The notes beneath the pieces were generated by a model, which ran no database searches, had not been told where the DNA came from, and saw only the letters and a list, made by a program, of their open reading frames with translations. From Muricauda sp. SCSIO 64092 (lineage in GTDB: Bacteria; Bacteroidota; Bacteroidia; Flavobacteriales; Flavobacteriaceae): a stretch of 64,000 nt of DNA. Within the stretch, counting starts at the first letter, position 1. Each line of letters starts with the position of its first letter. Location: the NCBI RefSeq assembly GCF_023016285.1, contig NZ_CP095413.1, forward strand, positions 3,489,001 to 3,553,000, given 5' to 3'. The position numbers were made by a program, and so were the translations under genes. Shown piece by piece: positions 38,304-47,218 of this stretch.

Positions 38304-39143
38304 TTACGATTCCAAAAAAGCAATAATTTGGTCATTCACCTTAGGCTGATGCATGGAATGTCCCAAACCTTCGGTCAAGACCAACTCACTTCCTTTCCAG
38401 TGTTCGTGGACCCGAACAGATTCGGTGTAAGGGACCTGTTTATCCAATTTGTCATGGAAGAGTAAGCCTTTTTTGGTGTTATTGGCCACAAAACGGGCGC
38501 TGGAGAACTCTTTGAAATGGTAACCAAACCAGATTTTGAGTCGTTTGTCCATCGCCTTCCAAACCCTGGTATTGAATTTAAGAATGCTTTTGTAATGGTG
38601 CATAAATTGCTCAAATTCACAAGGCGAACCAATGGTCACGATTTTTTCAACCGAGGATTCCGGATGAAGGAAGTCATTGTATAAGATGGTCATCCCACCA
38701 ATGGAGTGGGCCACCACCATCTGAGGTTGAAATTTTTCCAGAAAATGTTTGAGGGTATGGGCATATAAAGGAACATGTAGCATTTCCCCAGTGGAGTATC
38801 CGTGGGCCGGGGCATCGAATGCCAGGATATCAAAATGATGTTCCTTTAGTTTTTTTATAAGATTCCGCCAACGGTGCGTATTGCTCTCCCAACCGTGTAA
38901 CAAAAGCACCGTTCCTTTACTTCCAGGCCACTTGTAGGACTGTATCTGTTGTTCCATGACATTTTCAACGCTAAATTTTGCACTGTCCAAGAAGTCTTTT
39001 TGTTCTGGCCGGACACGGCCTTTCCGAATCGTACAAAAAATATCAAATGCGATTTTAGCGGCTTTTTGCTTGTTAAATAATGCCACAAAATTCAACCACT
39101 GACCGTAAAAGAGGGGAATGACTTTGGTTAGAAATTTTTTCAT
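38304..39143 (-). CDS. Alpha/beta hydrolase
   Basis: A 279-residue hydrolase: strand and oxyanion region VLLLHGWESNTHRW (about 76-89), nucleophile elbow AHSIGGM (Ser about 147), and His in EGLGHSMHQP near the C-terminus. There is no signal peptide, so it is cytoplasmic. It is divergent from an HxlR regulator, and a 19-bp palindrome lies 3 bp before its ATG, suggesting that the regulator controls it. Substrate unknown. Confidence 0.87.
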   Translation of the reverse strand: MKKFLTKVIPLFYGQWLNFVALFNKQKAAKIAFDIFCTIRKGRVRPEQKDFLDSAKFSVENVMEQQIQSYKWPGSKGTVLLLHGWESNTHRWRNLIKKLKEHHFDILAFDAPAHGYSTGEMLHVPLYAHTLKHFLEKFQPQMVVAHSIGGMTILYNDFLHPESSVEKIVTIGSPCEFEQFMHHYKSILKFNTRVWKAMDKRLKIWFGYHFKEFSSARFVANNTKKGLLFHDKLDKQVPYTESVRVHEHWKGSELVLTEGLGHSMHQPKVNDQIIAFLES

Positions 39144-39145
39144 AA

Positions 39146-39164
39146 AAGTTACTTTTTGTAACTT
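39146..39164. promoter_or_regulatory. Probable HxlR operator
   Basis: A perfect inverted repeat AAGTTAC (39146-39152), five T, GTAACTT (39158-39164) lies between the hydrolase ATG and the divergent regulator gene. Palindromic sites with TTAC/GTAA cores are typical of winged-helix HxlR/MarR-like dimers. A protein bound here would sit on the hydrolase leader or start site. Confidence 0.5.
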
Positions 39165-39241
39165 ACTCTTTAATTGAAACTAAAAATACACAATCCTTTG
39201 GTAAGAAAAAAGGGGTGACCATTCTAAAACCAGGTAGCAAA

Positions 39242-39676
39242 ATGGAAACTGTAATTGAGAATCAACGGGATAGGACATCCAAAAAATTGGAAAAAATGTT
39301 TGGACATATAGATTATAAAAATCCACCAGAGCTATGTCCCGTACGCGATGTGATGTCAGTGGCCTCCGATCAGTGGAGCACATTGATTTTGCTTTGGTTG
39401 GGATATTTTCCGGTTTTGCGTTTCAACAAGTTAAAAAAATACGTTTATGGTATTTCCAACAAGGTGCTGAGCCAACGGTTAAAGGTTTTGGAGACTGATG
39501 GCTATATTGAACGCAATGCCTATCCCGAAGTCCCCATTCGTGTGGAATACAATCTTTCGGATTTTGGACAATCCTATGTGGAACGATTGTTGGAACTTAC
39601 GGAGTGGATGCAAAAAAACAGTCCAAAGGTGTTGGCCAATAGGGAGAAGTACGGACTTACTCCCAACCAATCATAA
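39242..39676 (+). CDS. HxlR-family transcriptional regulator
   Basis: A 144-residue winged-helix protein. It has the HxlR hallmark of an N-terminal Cys before the helix-turn-helix (ELCPVRDVMSVASDQWSTLILLWLG), the recognition region FNKLKKYVYGISNKVLSQRLKVLETDGYIER, and a beta-wing (PIRVEYNLSDFGQS). Regulators of this family often sense thiol-reactive compounds through that Cys. A GTG at 39215 would add nine residues; the ATG at 39242 is preferred. Its last 20 bp overlap the converging lipoprotein gene. Confidence 0.92.
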   Translation: METVIENQRDRTSKKLEKMFGHIDYKNPPELCPVRDVMSVASDQWSTLILLWLGYFPVLRFNKLKKYVYGISNKVLSQRLKVLETDGYIERNAYPEVPIRVEYNLSDFGQSYVERLLELTEWMQKNSPKVLANREKYGLTPNQS

Positions 39677-40205
39677 GATATTTTATTTTGGCCTCATGCG
39701 GAATTTGTACGGCTTCAATGTTACCCGAGGTATAACGCAAATTTCCCGGTAGTTCGGATTTGTCTATGGTGAAGTACAAGTTGCTTCCCTTTGGAAAAAT
39801 GACCACACTGTTCAACGTGGTCACTACTTTCTTGATATCATATTGGTCTTGAATGTCCCCGAAAGTACTTTTAAGCCCAATACCGCCTTCGGTTTCAAAT
39901 CTGGGATCTTTAATGGATACATTTTCTATGGAGGGAATACTATCGGATGTAGGAGTCAGGGTCAGCAGCTGTTTTCCACCTTTTTCAAAAACCTGTATTT
40001 TTTTGATGCGGCGACCTATTTGTGATTGCGGCATATCCTTAACTATGGAATCATCTTCATAGATGAGTTCCAAATCCCGTACCAGGCTTATTTTGTCCAG
40101 CTTTCCCACTTTTTCATCAGTTATCAAGAAAGTGGTGTCCTTTTCCCTACAACCCATGAGAAATCCCAAAAAACAAATTCCAGAAACTAAAAAGATATTT
40201 TTCAT
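39657..40205 (-). CDS. Hypothetical lipoprotein (182 residues)
   Basis: SPII signal with Cys19 (LGFLMGC), then a beta-rich mature domain with no recognised family. Segments such as QIGRRIKKIQVFEKGGKQLLTLTP and VVIFPKGSNLYFTIDKSELPG suggest a periplasmic domain of alternating strands. The ATG is preceded immediately by eight copies of a 7-bp repeat, so its leader is unusual. It overlaps the end of the HxlR gene by 20 bp on the opposite strand. Confidence 0.75.
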   Translation of the reverse strand: MKNIFLVSGICFLGFLMGCREKDTTFLITDEKVGKLDKISLVRDLELIYEDDSIVKDMPQSQIGRRIKKIQVFEKGGKQLLTLTPTSDSIPSIENVSIKDPRFETEGGIGLKSTFGDIQDQYDIKKVVTTLNSVVIFPKGSNLYFTIDKSELPGNLRYTSGNIEAVQIPHEAKIKYLMIGWE

Positions 40206-40206
40206 T

Positions 40207-40262
40207 CAACTAACAACTAACAACTAACAACTAACAACTAACAACTAACAACTAACAACTAA
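40207..40262. repeat. Heptanucleotide repeat, eight perfect copies of CAACTAA
   Basis: Eight identical 7-bp units run from 40207 to 40262. The array begins one base upstream of the minus-strand lipoprotein ATG (40205) and supplies the last bases and stop codon (TAG, 40261-40259) of the HerA-like ATPase gene. A gain or loss of units would change the leader or promoter spacing of the lipoprotein without changing its frame. Confidence 0.9.
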
Positions 40263-41770
40263 CGAATCACTTTTTTCAAAACGCCCAATACGCCCCGGAT
40301 AAAGGTAGCACTGGTAAGCACTTTCACCACGGGATTCATGCGTGTACTTCGGCTTCGTGAAGAAGTCCGCCGGGCGGTGGTTTTTTTGGTTTCTTCCCTT
40401 TCTGCTTCTTTCTCTGCCTTTTCAATTTTCCCGTTGAGGATTTCATAGGCACTTTCCCTATCAATTTCCTCATTGTATTTTTTGACCAAGGGCGATTTCC
40501 CTATGACCTCTTTCAGCTCTTTTTCCGTTAAAACATCCATTCGGCTCATGGGTGCGCGAAGCATGGTTGCAGAAAGAGGAGTAGGCCTGCCTTTCTCATC
40601 CAGAGCGGAGATTAGGGCCTCACCGATCCCCAATGAGGTCAAAATCCCTTCCGTATCGTAAAACTCGGAATCGGGATAGTTTTGGGCGGTCAGTTTTATG
40701 GCCTTTCGGTCCTTGGCAGTAAACGCCCTGAGCGCATGCTGCACCTTTAGCCCCAATTGTGCCAGTACATCATCCGGGATGTCGGTTGGGTTTTGTGTTA
40801 CAAAATAGAGCCCTATGCCCTTGGAGCGTATCAATTTTACAATACTTTCAATTTGGTCCAAAAGGGCCTTTGATGCATTTTCAAAAATAAGGTGTGCCTC
40901 ATCGATAAACAGTATCAATTCGGGTCGATCACTATCACCTTGCTCGGGAAATGTGCTATAAATTTCGGCCAGCAGGCTCAACATAAAGGTCGAAAATAAT
41001 TTTGGCTTGTCCTGAATATCCGTAAGGCGAATGATATTGATATACCCTCGACCGTTTTCATCGATTCGGGTGAGGTCATCCACTTCAAAGGACTTTTCCC
41101 CAAAGAACAGGTCGGCCCCTTGTTGCTCCAGTTCAATAACCTTTCTAAGGATGGTACCTGTTGAACTTGTGGAAATCCGACCGTAATCCTTTTGAAATTC
41201 CTTTTTTCCTTCCCCAGTGGCATATTGCAGCACTTTTTTAAAGTCGTTCAAATCCAACAAGGGTAATTTATGGTCATCACAATATTTAAAAACCACAGCG
41301 ACAATACCTTCTTGGGTAACGGTCAAATCCAGAATCCGTGACAATAGTACGGGACCAAACTCAGATACCGTGGCCCGTAATCGAACACCGTCCTGTTCTG
41401 AAAGGGATAGAATTTCCACGGGAAAACCTTTGGGTTCAAAAGGAAGTCCAATAGCTTCATGACGTTCATCAATCTTTGGATGGCCTGGACTCGGTTGGGC
41501 AATACCACTTAAATCCCCTTTCAAATCCATCAACAGTACGGGAACCCCTTTTTCCGATAGGTTTTCGGCAATGACCTGCAAGGTTTTGGTCTTTCCGGTA
41601 CCCGTTGCCCCGGCAATAAGACCATGACGGTTTAAGGTTTTTAAAGGAATTTTGATGAAAGCTTCTTTTACCGTTTCTTCATTTACCATACCAGCGCCCA
41701 TGGTGATGTAATCGCCTTTCATGGCATACCCTTTTTCAATATGGGCAAAGAATTGTTCTTTTTGGTCCAT
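40259..41770 (-). CDS. DUF853 / HerA-like ATPase
   Basis: A 503-residue P-loop ATPase of the helicase HerA-like / DUF853 family. The Walker A is GATGTGKTKT (about residues 55-64), Walker B is LILFIDEAHLIF, and an arginine-rich, low-complexity stretch (EREETKKTTARRTSSRSRSTR) precedes the C-terminus. E. coli YjgR is a named member; the cellular role is not settled. The ATG at 41770 (MDQKEQFFAHIEKGY) is chosen: the frame is open to 42127 but that part lies over the RidA gene and is unlike the family. The stop codon lies in the 7-bp repeat. Confidence 0.85.
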   Translation of the reverse strand: MDQKEQFFAHIEKGYAMKGDYITMGAGMVNEETVKEAFIKIPLKTLNRHGLIAGATGTGKTKTLQVIAENLSEKGVPVLLMDLKGDLSGIAQPSPGHPKIDERHEAIGLPFEPKGFPVEILSLSEQDGVRLRATVSEFGPVLLSRILDLTVTQEGIVAVVFKYCDDHKLPLLDLNDFKKVLQYATGEGKKEFQKDYGRISTSSTGTILRKVIELEQQGADLFFGEKSFEVDDLTRIDENGRGYINIIRLTDIQDKPKLFSTFMLSLLAEIYSTFPEQGDSDRPELILFIDEAHLIFENASKALLDQIESIVKLIRSKGIGLYFVTQNPTDIPDDVLAQLGLKVQHALRAFTAKDRKAIKLTAQNYPDSEFYDTEGILTSLGIGEALISALDEKGRPTPLSATMLRAPMSRMDVLTEKELKEVIGKSPLVKKYNEEIDRESAYEILNGKIEKAEKEAEREETKKTTARRTSSRSRSTRMNPVVKVLTSATFIRGVLGVLKKVIR

Positions 41771-41851
41771 CCTTTCAAGTTTGCGATAAAAATAGGGTAA
41801 TTTGGACGAAGACAAAAGATGTTGGATATTAGGGAGAACAAAGACTTTGAT

Positions 41852-42307
41852 ATGAAGAAAAAATATGGACTGATCATTTGGATCATTGCAGTGTTTTTTG
41901 GTTTTGAACCACTTGTGGGACAGGAAAACACGGAAATCATATTTCATAAAACTGAAAATCCGGCCAGGGCCACTGCACCTTTCAGTGAAGCGGTACAGGC
42001 GGGAAACCTTTTCTTTTTGGCCGGACAGATTGGAATGGATAGAACCGTGGGCAAACTTGCGGAAGGGGGTATACAGGGTGAAACGGAACAGACCATAAAA
42101 AACATTCAAGGGGTTTTGGAATTTCATGGCCTAAGCCTGGATAATGTGGTCAAGTGTACCGTTATTTTAAGTGATATCAAGGATTTTAAGGCCTTTAATG
42201 AGGTCTATATAAAATACTTTACCAAGAAGCCCGCACGTACCACCTATGCGGCTGCCGGATTGGCCGTTGGGGCAAAGATCGAGATTGATGTGATTGCGGT
42301 GAAGTAA
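41852..42307 (+). CDS. Exported RidA-family protein
   Basis: A 151-residue RidA/YjgF domain with an N-terminal signal peptide (MKKKYGLIIWIIAVFFGFEPLVGQ). Family residues are visible: PFSEAVQAGNLFFLAGQIG, NVVKCTVILSDIKDF and the catalytic-site Arg in KKPARTTYAAAGLAVGAKIEID. Cytosolic RidA hydrolyses reactive enamines/imines made by PLP enzymes; a secreted copy must act on something else or in the periplasm. The ATG at 41852 starts the signal peptide; an ATG at 41819 is less likely. Confidence 0.87.
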   Translation: MKKKYGLIIWIIAVFFGFEPLVGQENTEIIFHKTENPARATAPFSEAVQAGNLFFLAGQIGMDRTVGKLAEGGIQGETEQTIKNIQGVLEFHGLSLDNVVKCTVILSDIKDFKAFNEVYIKYFTKKPARTTYAAAGLAVGAKIEIDVIAVK

Positions 42308-42346
42308 AACCAACTGGTCCACACCCAATTATCGAGCCATGCGACC

Positions 42347-42354
42347 TATCTTTG
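42347..42354 (+). promoter_or_regulatory. Candidate -7 box of queE, almost touching the ATG
   Basis: TATCTTTG is an exact TAnnTTTG match ending 4 bp before the queE ATG (42359). If active, the transcript begins at or within the start codon, giving a leaderless message. Confidence 0.4.
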
Positions 42355-42358
42355 CAAT

Positions 42359-42991
42359 ATGGCAAAAGAAGCGGTGATGCAACTGGTGGATGAGGGGATA
42401 ATGCTCCCCTTAATGGAAGAGTTTTATACCATACAAGGAGAGGGATACCATAAAGGAACCGCTGCCTATTTCATTCGGGTAGGCGGTTGTGATGTAGGTT
42501 GCCATTGGTGTGATGTGAAAGAAAGTTGGGATGCCGATAAACATCCTCCGACCAAGATCGATCGCATAATTGAAAATGCGGCCAAATATTCCGATACCAT
42601 TGTTGTCACCGGAGGGGAACCCCTTACCTGGGACATGGCCCCATTGACCCAGGGGCTCAAATCAAAAAACCTAAAAACCCATATTGAAACTTCGGGGGCT
42701 TATCCTTTGACCGGGCAATGGGACTGGATTTGCCTGTCACCCAAAAAACTGAAACCACCTGTAGGGGACATTCATTCCAAGGCCCACGAGCTTAAGGTCA
42801 TTGTCTATAACAAAAGTGATTTTGCCTTTGCCGAAACACATGCGCAACAAGTGGGGCATGATTGTGTATTATACTTACAACCGGAGTGGAGTGTGCGGGA
42901 GAAGGTAACCCCCTTGATTGTGGATTATGTGATGCAAAATCCCAAATGGAAGGTATCCCTACAGACCCATAAGTATTTGAACATTCCCTAG
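42359..42991 (+). CDS. queE: 7-carboxy-7-deazaguanine synthase QueE
   Basis: A 210-residue radical-SAM enzyme of queuosine biosynthesis converting 6-carboxytetrahydropterin to 7-carboxy-7-deazaguanine. The cluster motif Cys-x3-Cys-x2-Cys is in GGCDVGCHWCD, preceded by the QueE signature EEFYTIQGEGYHKGTAAYFIR. VVTGGEPLTWD and HIETSGAYPL are further family motifs. The other que genes are not in the window. The gene stands alone between ridA-like and SDR genes. Confidence 0.95.
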   Translation: MAKEAVMQLVDEGIMLPLMEEFYTIQGEGYHKGTAAYFIRVGGCDVGCHWCDVKESWDADKHPPTKIDRIIENAAKYSDTIVVTGGEPLTWDMAPLTQGLKSKNLKTHIETSGAYPLTGQWDWICLSPKKLKPPVGDIHSKAHELKVIVYNKSDFAFAETHAQQVGHDCVLYLQPEWSVREKVTPLIVDYVMQNPKWKVSLQTHKYLNIP

Positions 42992-43043
42992 GTTTTCTGG
43001 GCTACCGGAACTTTACTGTACCCCGAAGCTATTTTAGTATGGG

Positions 43044-43808
43044 TTATTGTGAGGTCCAACCCCCATCAATGACAAGGGTAGTCCCTGTGACCATGCCGGA
43101 ATGGGTGCTTGACAAGTAGAGAATTGCCGCTCCAATATCTTCAATCGAGGCTACTTTTCCCACAGGGATTCTATTCAATACACCTGCCAGGTAATCGGGA
43201 TCATCCAAACGTTCCGCCGTTCCAGGGGTATAGGTGAACGTAGGCGCTATTCCATTTACCGTGACACCTTTATCCGCCCATTCCAAGGCCAAAGTCTTGG
43301 TCAATAAATTGACACCACCTTTTGAAGCACAGTATACTACATGGTCCTTAATTCCCACAAGGCTCGCTTGCGAACTCATATTGATAATACGGCCATAAGA
43401 ACTTTTGATCATATATTTTGCTGCTTGTTGGCAGCAGAAGAATACCCCTTTTAGATTAACGTCCATCATTTTATCCCAGTCTTCTTCCTTTACATCCAGG
43501 GCTGCATGGTTGTAACCGAGACCTGCATTATTGATCAAAACATCCAATCGTCCAAAGCGCTTATGGATTTCGGCAAAGGTCCTTTTGATATTGGGAACCG
43601 AATTGAGGTCCAGCGGAAAAACCGAAGCCTTACCATTTTCTTTATGGATTTCCTTTTCCAGGGCAATCAACTCCTTTTCGCTCCTGGAACATAACACCAC
43701 CTGGGCACCGGATTGAGCCAGTATTTTTGATACCCCCCGGCCAATACCCCTGCTGGCCCCTGTTATCACTACGACTTGGTTCGTTAACTTAAAATCTGGG
43801 TTTTCCAT
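43044..43808 (-). CDS. Short-chain dehydrogenase/reductase
   Basis: A 254-residue classical SDR: cofactor motif TGASRGIGRGVSKIL (TGxxxGxG), NNAGLGYN, catalytic Ser in NMSSQASLVG and the YxxxK pair in VYCASKGGVNLL. C-terminal GTTLVIDGGWTSQ is standard. The acceptor loop after the second strand (CSRSEKELIALEKEI) suggests NADPH preference. Substrate not predictable (gluconate/3-oxoacyl types all fit). Confidence 0.93.
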   Translation of the reverse strand: MENPDFKLTNQVVVITGASRGIGRGVSKILAQSGAQVVLCSRSEKELIALEKEIHKENGKASVFPLDLNSVPNIKRTFAEIHKRFGRLDVLINNAGLGYNHAALDVKEEDWDKMMDVNLKGVFFCCQQAAKYMIKSSYGRIINMSSQASLVGIKDHVVYCASKGGVNLLTKTLALEWADKGVTVNGIAPTFTYTPGTAERLDDPDYLAGVLNRIPVGKVASIEDIGAAILYLSSTHSGMVTGTTLVIDGGWTSQ

Positions 43809-43887
43809 GGTTTGCTATAATACTTGGAAATCACTGTAGTTTTTTTAAAAAAGGGATGCATCATTGAAAGTCAGGGCCATATTAGAG

Positions 43888-43919
43888 CAGAAGGAGTAGC
43901 CGTTCCGCTACTCCTTCTG
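43888..43919. terminator. Strong hairpin at the end of the sortilin-like gene
   Basis: A 13-bp perfect stem CAGAAGGAGTAGC (43888-43900) pairs with 43907-43919 across a 6-nt loop. It follows the minus-strand gene ending at 43937, but no T-tract follows on that strand, so it may be Rho-dependent or a stabilising 3' structure. Confidence 0.55.
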
Positions 43920-43936
43920 TACAATAAATATTTTTC

Positions 43937-46900
43937 CTACTCCAAAAAATGGATATTCCCAGGAGTGTATGGTGCTCCAACATCCTTAAGCCGCTTCCTA
44001 AAGGCATCAAATTTGGTATTCACCAAATTCCTGGCTTGTTCATACACAGGTGCAAATTCCTCTTTGGCAATGGCAAACGTGCTTTTATGGGTATGGGTGG
44101 GCGTACCTGTGGAGTTCGATTGTTCATACACCAAATAACCTACCCTACTCCCAACGGAAGGGGGAGTCCCCATATCCAAACGATTGGCAATTCGATCCCC
44201 ATTGATTTTTTTACGGATTTCGGATAACTCCCGATCCAATGCTTTCCATCCTTTCATGAGATCAATATGTGAGGTCGGCGTGCGCTTGATGGCCTCTTTC
44301 ATATAGCGTAACTCCTTGGACAGCTCGGAAAGTGAATTTCGAACACTTCTTACCTTCCCGGATAAATCGTTTACTTCTTGTTGGAATTCGGCCAACGCTT
44401 GCCGATCGGTAGCCGGAAGTACCGTATTGTTTAAAGGGACCACCTCAAACGAAACAGGTTGCGAAAGGGGTGTTTCCACTTCGTCCACAATTTTTGAAAG
44501 TGCAATGGTATAGGTGCCCGGAGGAACCAAGGCCCCTTTGTTGTCACCTCCGAACGGATTGTAAAATGGGGGTTTGTCAAAGTTGATGGGTTCTTGCGAT
44601 GCGTAGCGCAAATCCCAATGCATTCTTTTTAAACCAGCTTTTGGGGAAGCGAACAGTTTACGCACAATATCCCCTTTGCCATCGCTTACGGTAAGTACCA
44701 ATTGGGGGTCTATTTCCTGGGCTTCGTTTTTCAAGGCTTCATAAGTGGGATAGGGGTCATCCTTTCCCTCTTTGACCAAGTCCTTGGAAGCTGCCTTACG
44801 TTGATCGGCTTTGGTTTTAATATCCTCTTTTATATACCATGTAAAAATGGCTTCGGCACCCAAGTTATCACCAATGAAAAAGTTATCGCCCATAAATGCT
44901 TTGTCGGGTAGGCCCAAAGGGTAGGACATCTCAAATTGAAGTGCATCACGGACACCGAACAGGGTGGCTTCGTCATTTAGCTTTTTTTGGACATTCCGTA
45001 GGCTCGAATAATCATCCAATACATAAAAACCCCTTCCAAAGGTGCCCAGCACCAAATCATTGTGTTCTTCCTGAATGGCAACATCGCGCACCGCAATTGT
45101 GGGTAAACCACCCTTTAATTGCTTCCACTCACCACCTTGGTCATCGGAAAAGAAAACGCCAAATTCAGTGCCGACAAACAACAAATTCCCATCGATATGA
45201 TCTTCTTCAATTGCGTATGTGGATCCTCTCTCGGGAAGATTATTGCTTATCGAAGTCCAAGTGGACCCCTTGTCCCTACTTAGGTAAACATAGGGTTTGA
45301 AATCACCATTTTTATGATTGTTGAAACAAGCGTAGACCACATTCTCATCATGTTTGGAGGCAAATACCGCATTGACATAGGTCCTGGCGGGAACTCCAGG
45401 AAATGTCCCAACTTTTCGCCAGTTTGTTCCTCCGTCCGTTGTGATCTGAATCAAACCATCGTCGGTACCTACATACAGCAAGTTTTCATTTTTTGGCGAT
45501 TCCGAAAAGGCCACAATGGTACCATATGGCGAAGTGGATTGGTTTTTCATCACGGCATCAACCCCCCATATTTTACCCATTACCGGCAGTTGGTTACGAT
45601 TGAGATTACGGGTAAGGTCATCGCTGATGACTTCCCAACTGTTCCCCTGATCATCGCTTTTGAACATTTTGTTCGCAGCAAAATATACCCTACCGGATTT
45701 ATGGTGGCTTACGGCCAAGGGGGCATCCCAGTTCCATCGGTAGCTGTTTTCCCCCTTCCTTTCCTTGGGCTGAATCCCCTTTTCCTCCCCGCTTAGTTTA
45801 TCATAGCGTACCAAATTGCCATATTGGGATTGGGCATAGACAATGTTTGGATTCTCGGGGTCAACCTGTGATTCGAAGCCATCGCCTCCATGGGTGATGA
45901 ACCAGTCAAAATTATTTGGGCCATTACCACTCACCGTTCTTGAGGGGCCACCTAGGCTAAAGTTGTCCTGGGTGCCCCCATAGATATTGTAGAAGGGTTT
46001 TGCATTATCAACGGCCACTTTATAAAATTGGGTAACGGGCAAATTCGGTTTAAATGACCAATGTTTTCCACTGTCCCAGGATTCGTATATCCCTCCATCA
46101 TTTCCCGATAGCAGGTGCTTGTTGTTGTTGGGGTTGATCCAAATAACGTGGTTGTCTATATGCTTGAAATCCTCCCCCACATAATCAAAGGTTTTTCCTC
46201 CATCGCTGGTAACGCGCATCCAATTGTTCATGGCATAAACCCGATTTGGGTCGACCGGGTCCGCGATAATTTCCTGATAGTAATTTCCGCTGGTCGTGTA
46301 GTCACTTCTTTTCTCCCAGGATGCTCCGCGATTTGTAGAAATATAGAATCCGCCTTTCCCCTGGGCCGCTTCCACAATCGCATACAAATACTCGGGATTG
46401 GCAGGGGAAATTGCCAGGCCAATTCTGCCCAGCATGGTGGAAGGCAAACCCTTGTTGATTTTATTCCAGGTTTTTCCACCGTCCTCGGACTTATGAATTC
46501 CAGAACCGGGCCCACCGCCCACATAGGTGAAAACATGACGCCTTCTCTGGAAAGCACTTGCATACAAAACATCGGGATTTCGTGGGTCCATCACCACATC
46601 GTTTACCCCGGTATGTTGATCAACGGTTAAAACGGCATTCCATGTTACCCCTCCATCTTCTGTCTTGTACAGCCCGCGCTCGCCCCCCGAACTCCACAAT
46701 GGGCCAATGGCGGCCACGTAAACCACATCGGAGTTATCGGGATGCACAATGATCTTGCCAATATGTTCAGAGGTCTTCAATCCTATGTGTTCCCAGCTTT
46801 TTCCACCGTCTTTGGATCGGTATACACCGTCTCCGTACGATACGCTGCGCTGATTGTTGTTTTCACCCGTACCTACCCAAACGATATTTGAATTGTTTGG

Positions 46901-47218
46901 ATCGAGGGTAATGCAACCAATGGAATAGCTTCCTTCTCCGTCGAAAATAGGTCGAAAGGTATTTCCGGCATTGTCAGTTTTCCAAACCCCTCCCGAGGAG
47001 GTGGCAACATAATATTCGTTGAAGTTGTCTGGATTTACGGCCAAATCCGAAATTCTACCTGAAGTTAGTGCAGGGCCTAGACTCCTAAATTTTAGACCGG
47101 ACAGATCCGCTTTCCCTAAAATGGATTTGTTTTCGGATTGTGCTTTAGATTTTTTCTTCCGTTGTGGAAGCACCTGTATTGAAAGTAAAACAAACAGAAA
47201 TAGAATAATTTTTTTCAT
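43937..47218 (-). CDS. Exported VPS10/sortilin-like BNR-repeat protein
   Basis: A 1093-residue secreted protein. A signal peptide (MKKIILFLFVLLSIQVLPQ) precedes about 750 residues of beta-propeller with repeated Asp-box/BNR motifs (WKTDNAGNTFRPIFDG, RSKDGGKSWEHI, YKTEDGGVTWNAV, DDQGNSWEVI, TTDGGTNWRKV). A C-terminal region of about 300 residues (GKGDIVRKLFASPKAGLKRMHWDLRY, FlgD-like Ig fold, then coiled segments) follows. Such proteins are common in Bacteroidota and are annotated as glycosyl hydrolase or sortilin-like; enzymatic activity is not proven. No T9SS C-terminal domain is obvious. Confidence 0.9.
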   Translation of the reverse strand: MKKIILFLFVLLSIQVLPQRKKKSKAQSENKSILGKADLSGLKFRSLGPALTSGRISDLAVNPDNFNEYYVATSSGGVWKTDNAGNTFRPIFDGEGSYSIGCITLDPNNSNIVWVGTGENNNQRSVSYGDGVYRSKDGGKSWEHIGLKTSEHIGKIIVHPDNSDVVYVAAIGPLWSSGGERGLYKTEDGGVTWNAVLTVDQHTGVNDVVMDPRNPDVLYASAFQRRRHVFTYVGGGPGSGIHKSEDGGKTWNKINKGLPSTMLGRIGLAISPANPEYLYAIVEAAQGKGGFYISTNRGASWEKRSDYTTSGNYYQEIIADPVDPNRVYAMNNWMRVTSDGGKTFDYVGEDFKHIDNHVIWINPNNNKHLLSGNDGGIYESWDSGKHWSFKPNLPVTQFYKVAVDNAKPFYNIYGGTQDNFSLGGPSRTVSGNGPNNFDWFITHGGDGFESQVDPENPNIVYAQSQYGNLVRYDKLSGEEKGIQPKERKGENSYRWNWDAPLAVSHHKSGRVYFAANKMFKSDDQGNSWEVISDDLTRNLNRNQLPVMGKIWGVDAVMKNQSTSPYGTIVAFSESPKNENLLYVGTDDGLIQITTDGGTNWRKVGTFPGVPARTYVNAVFASKHDENVVYACFNNHKNGDFKPYVYLSRDKGSTWTSISNNLPERGSTYAIEEDHIDGNLLFVGTEFGVFFSDDQGGEWKQLKGGLPTIAVRDVAIQEEHNDLVLGTFGRGFYVLDDYSSLRNVQKKLNDEATLFGVRDALQFEMSYPLGLPDKAFMGDNFFIGDNLGAEAIFTWYIKEDIKTKADQRKAASKDLVKEGKDDPYPTYEALKNEAQEIDPQLVLTVSDGKGDIVRKLFASPKAGLKRMHWDLRYASQEPINFDKPPFYNPFGGDNKGALVPPGTYTIALSKIVDEVETPLSQPVSFEVVPLNNTVLPATDRQALAEFQQEVNDLSGKVRSVRNSLSELSKELRYMKEAIKRTPTSHIDLMKGWKALDRELSEIRKKINGDRIANRLDMGTPPSVGSRVGYLVYEQSNSTGTPTHTHKSTFAIAKEEFAPVYEQARNLVNTKFDAFRKRLKDVGAPYTPGNIHFLE

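Noticed and set aside
41771..42127. N-terminal extension of the HerA-like ATPase to 42127
   Set aside because: It is antisense to the RidA gene and does not resemble the family; ATG 41770 fits.
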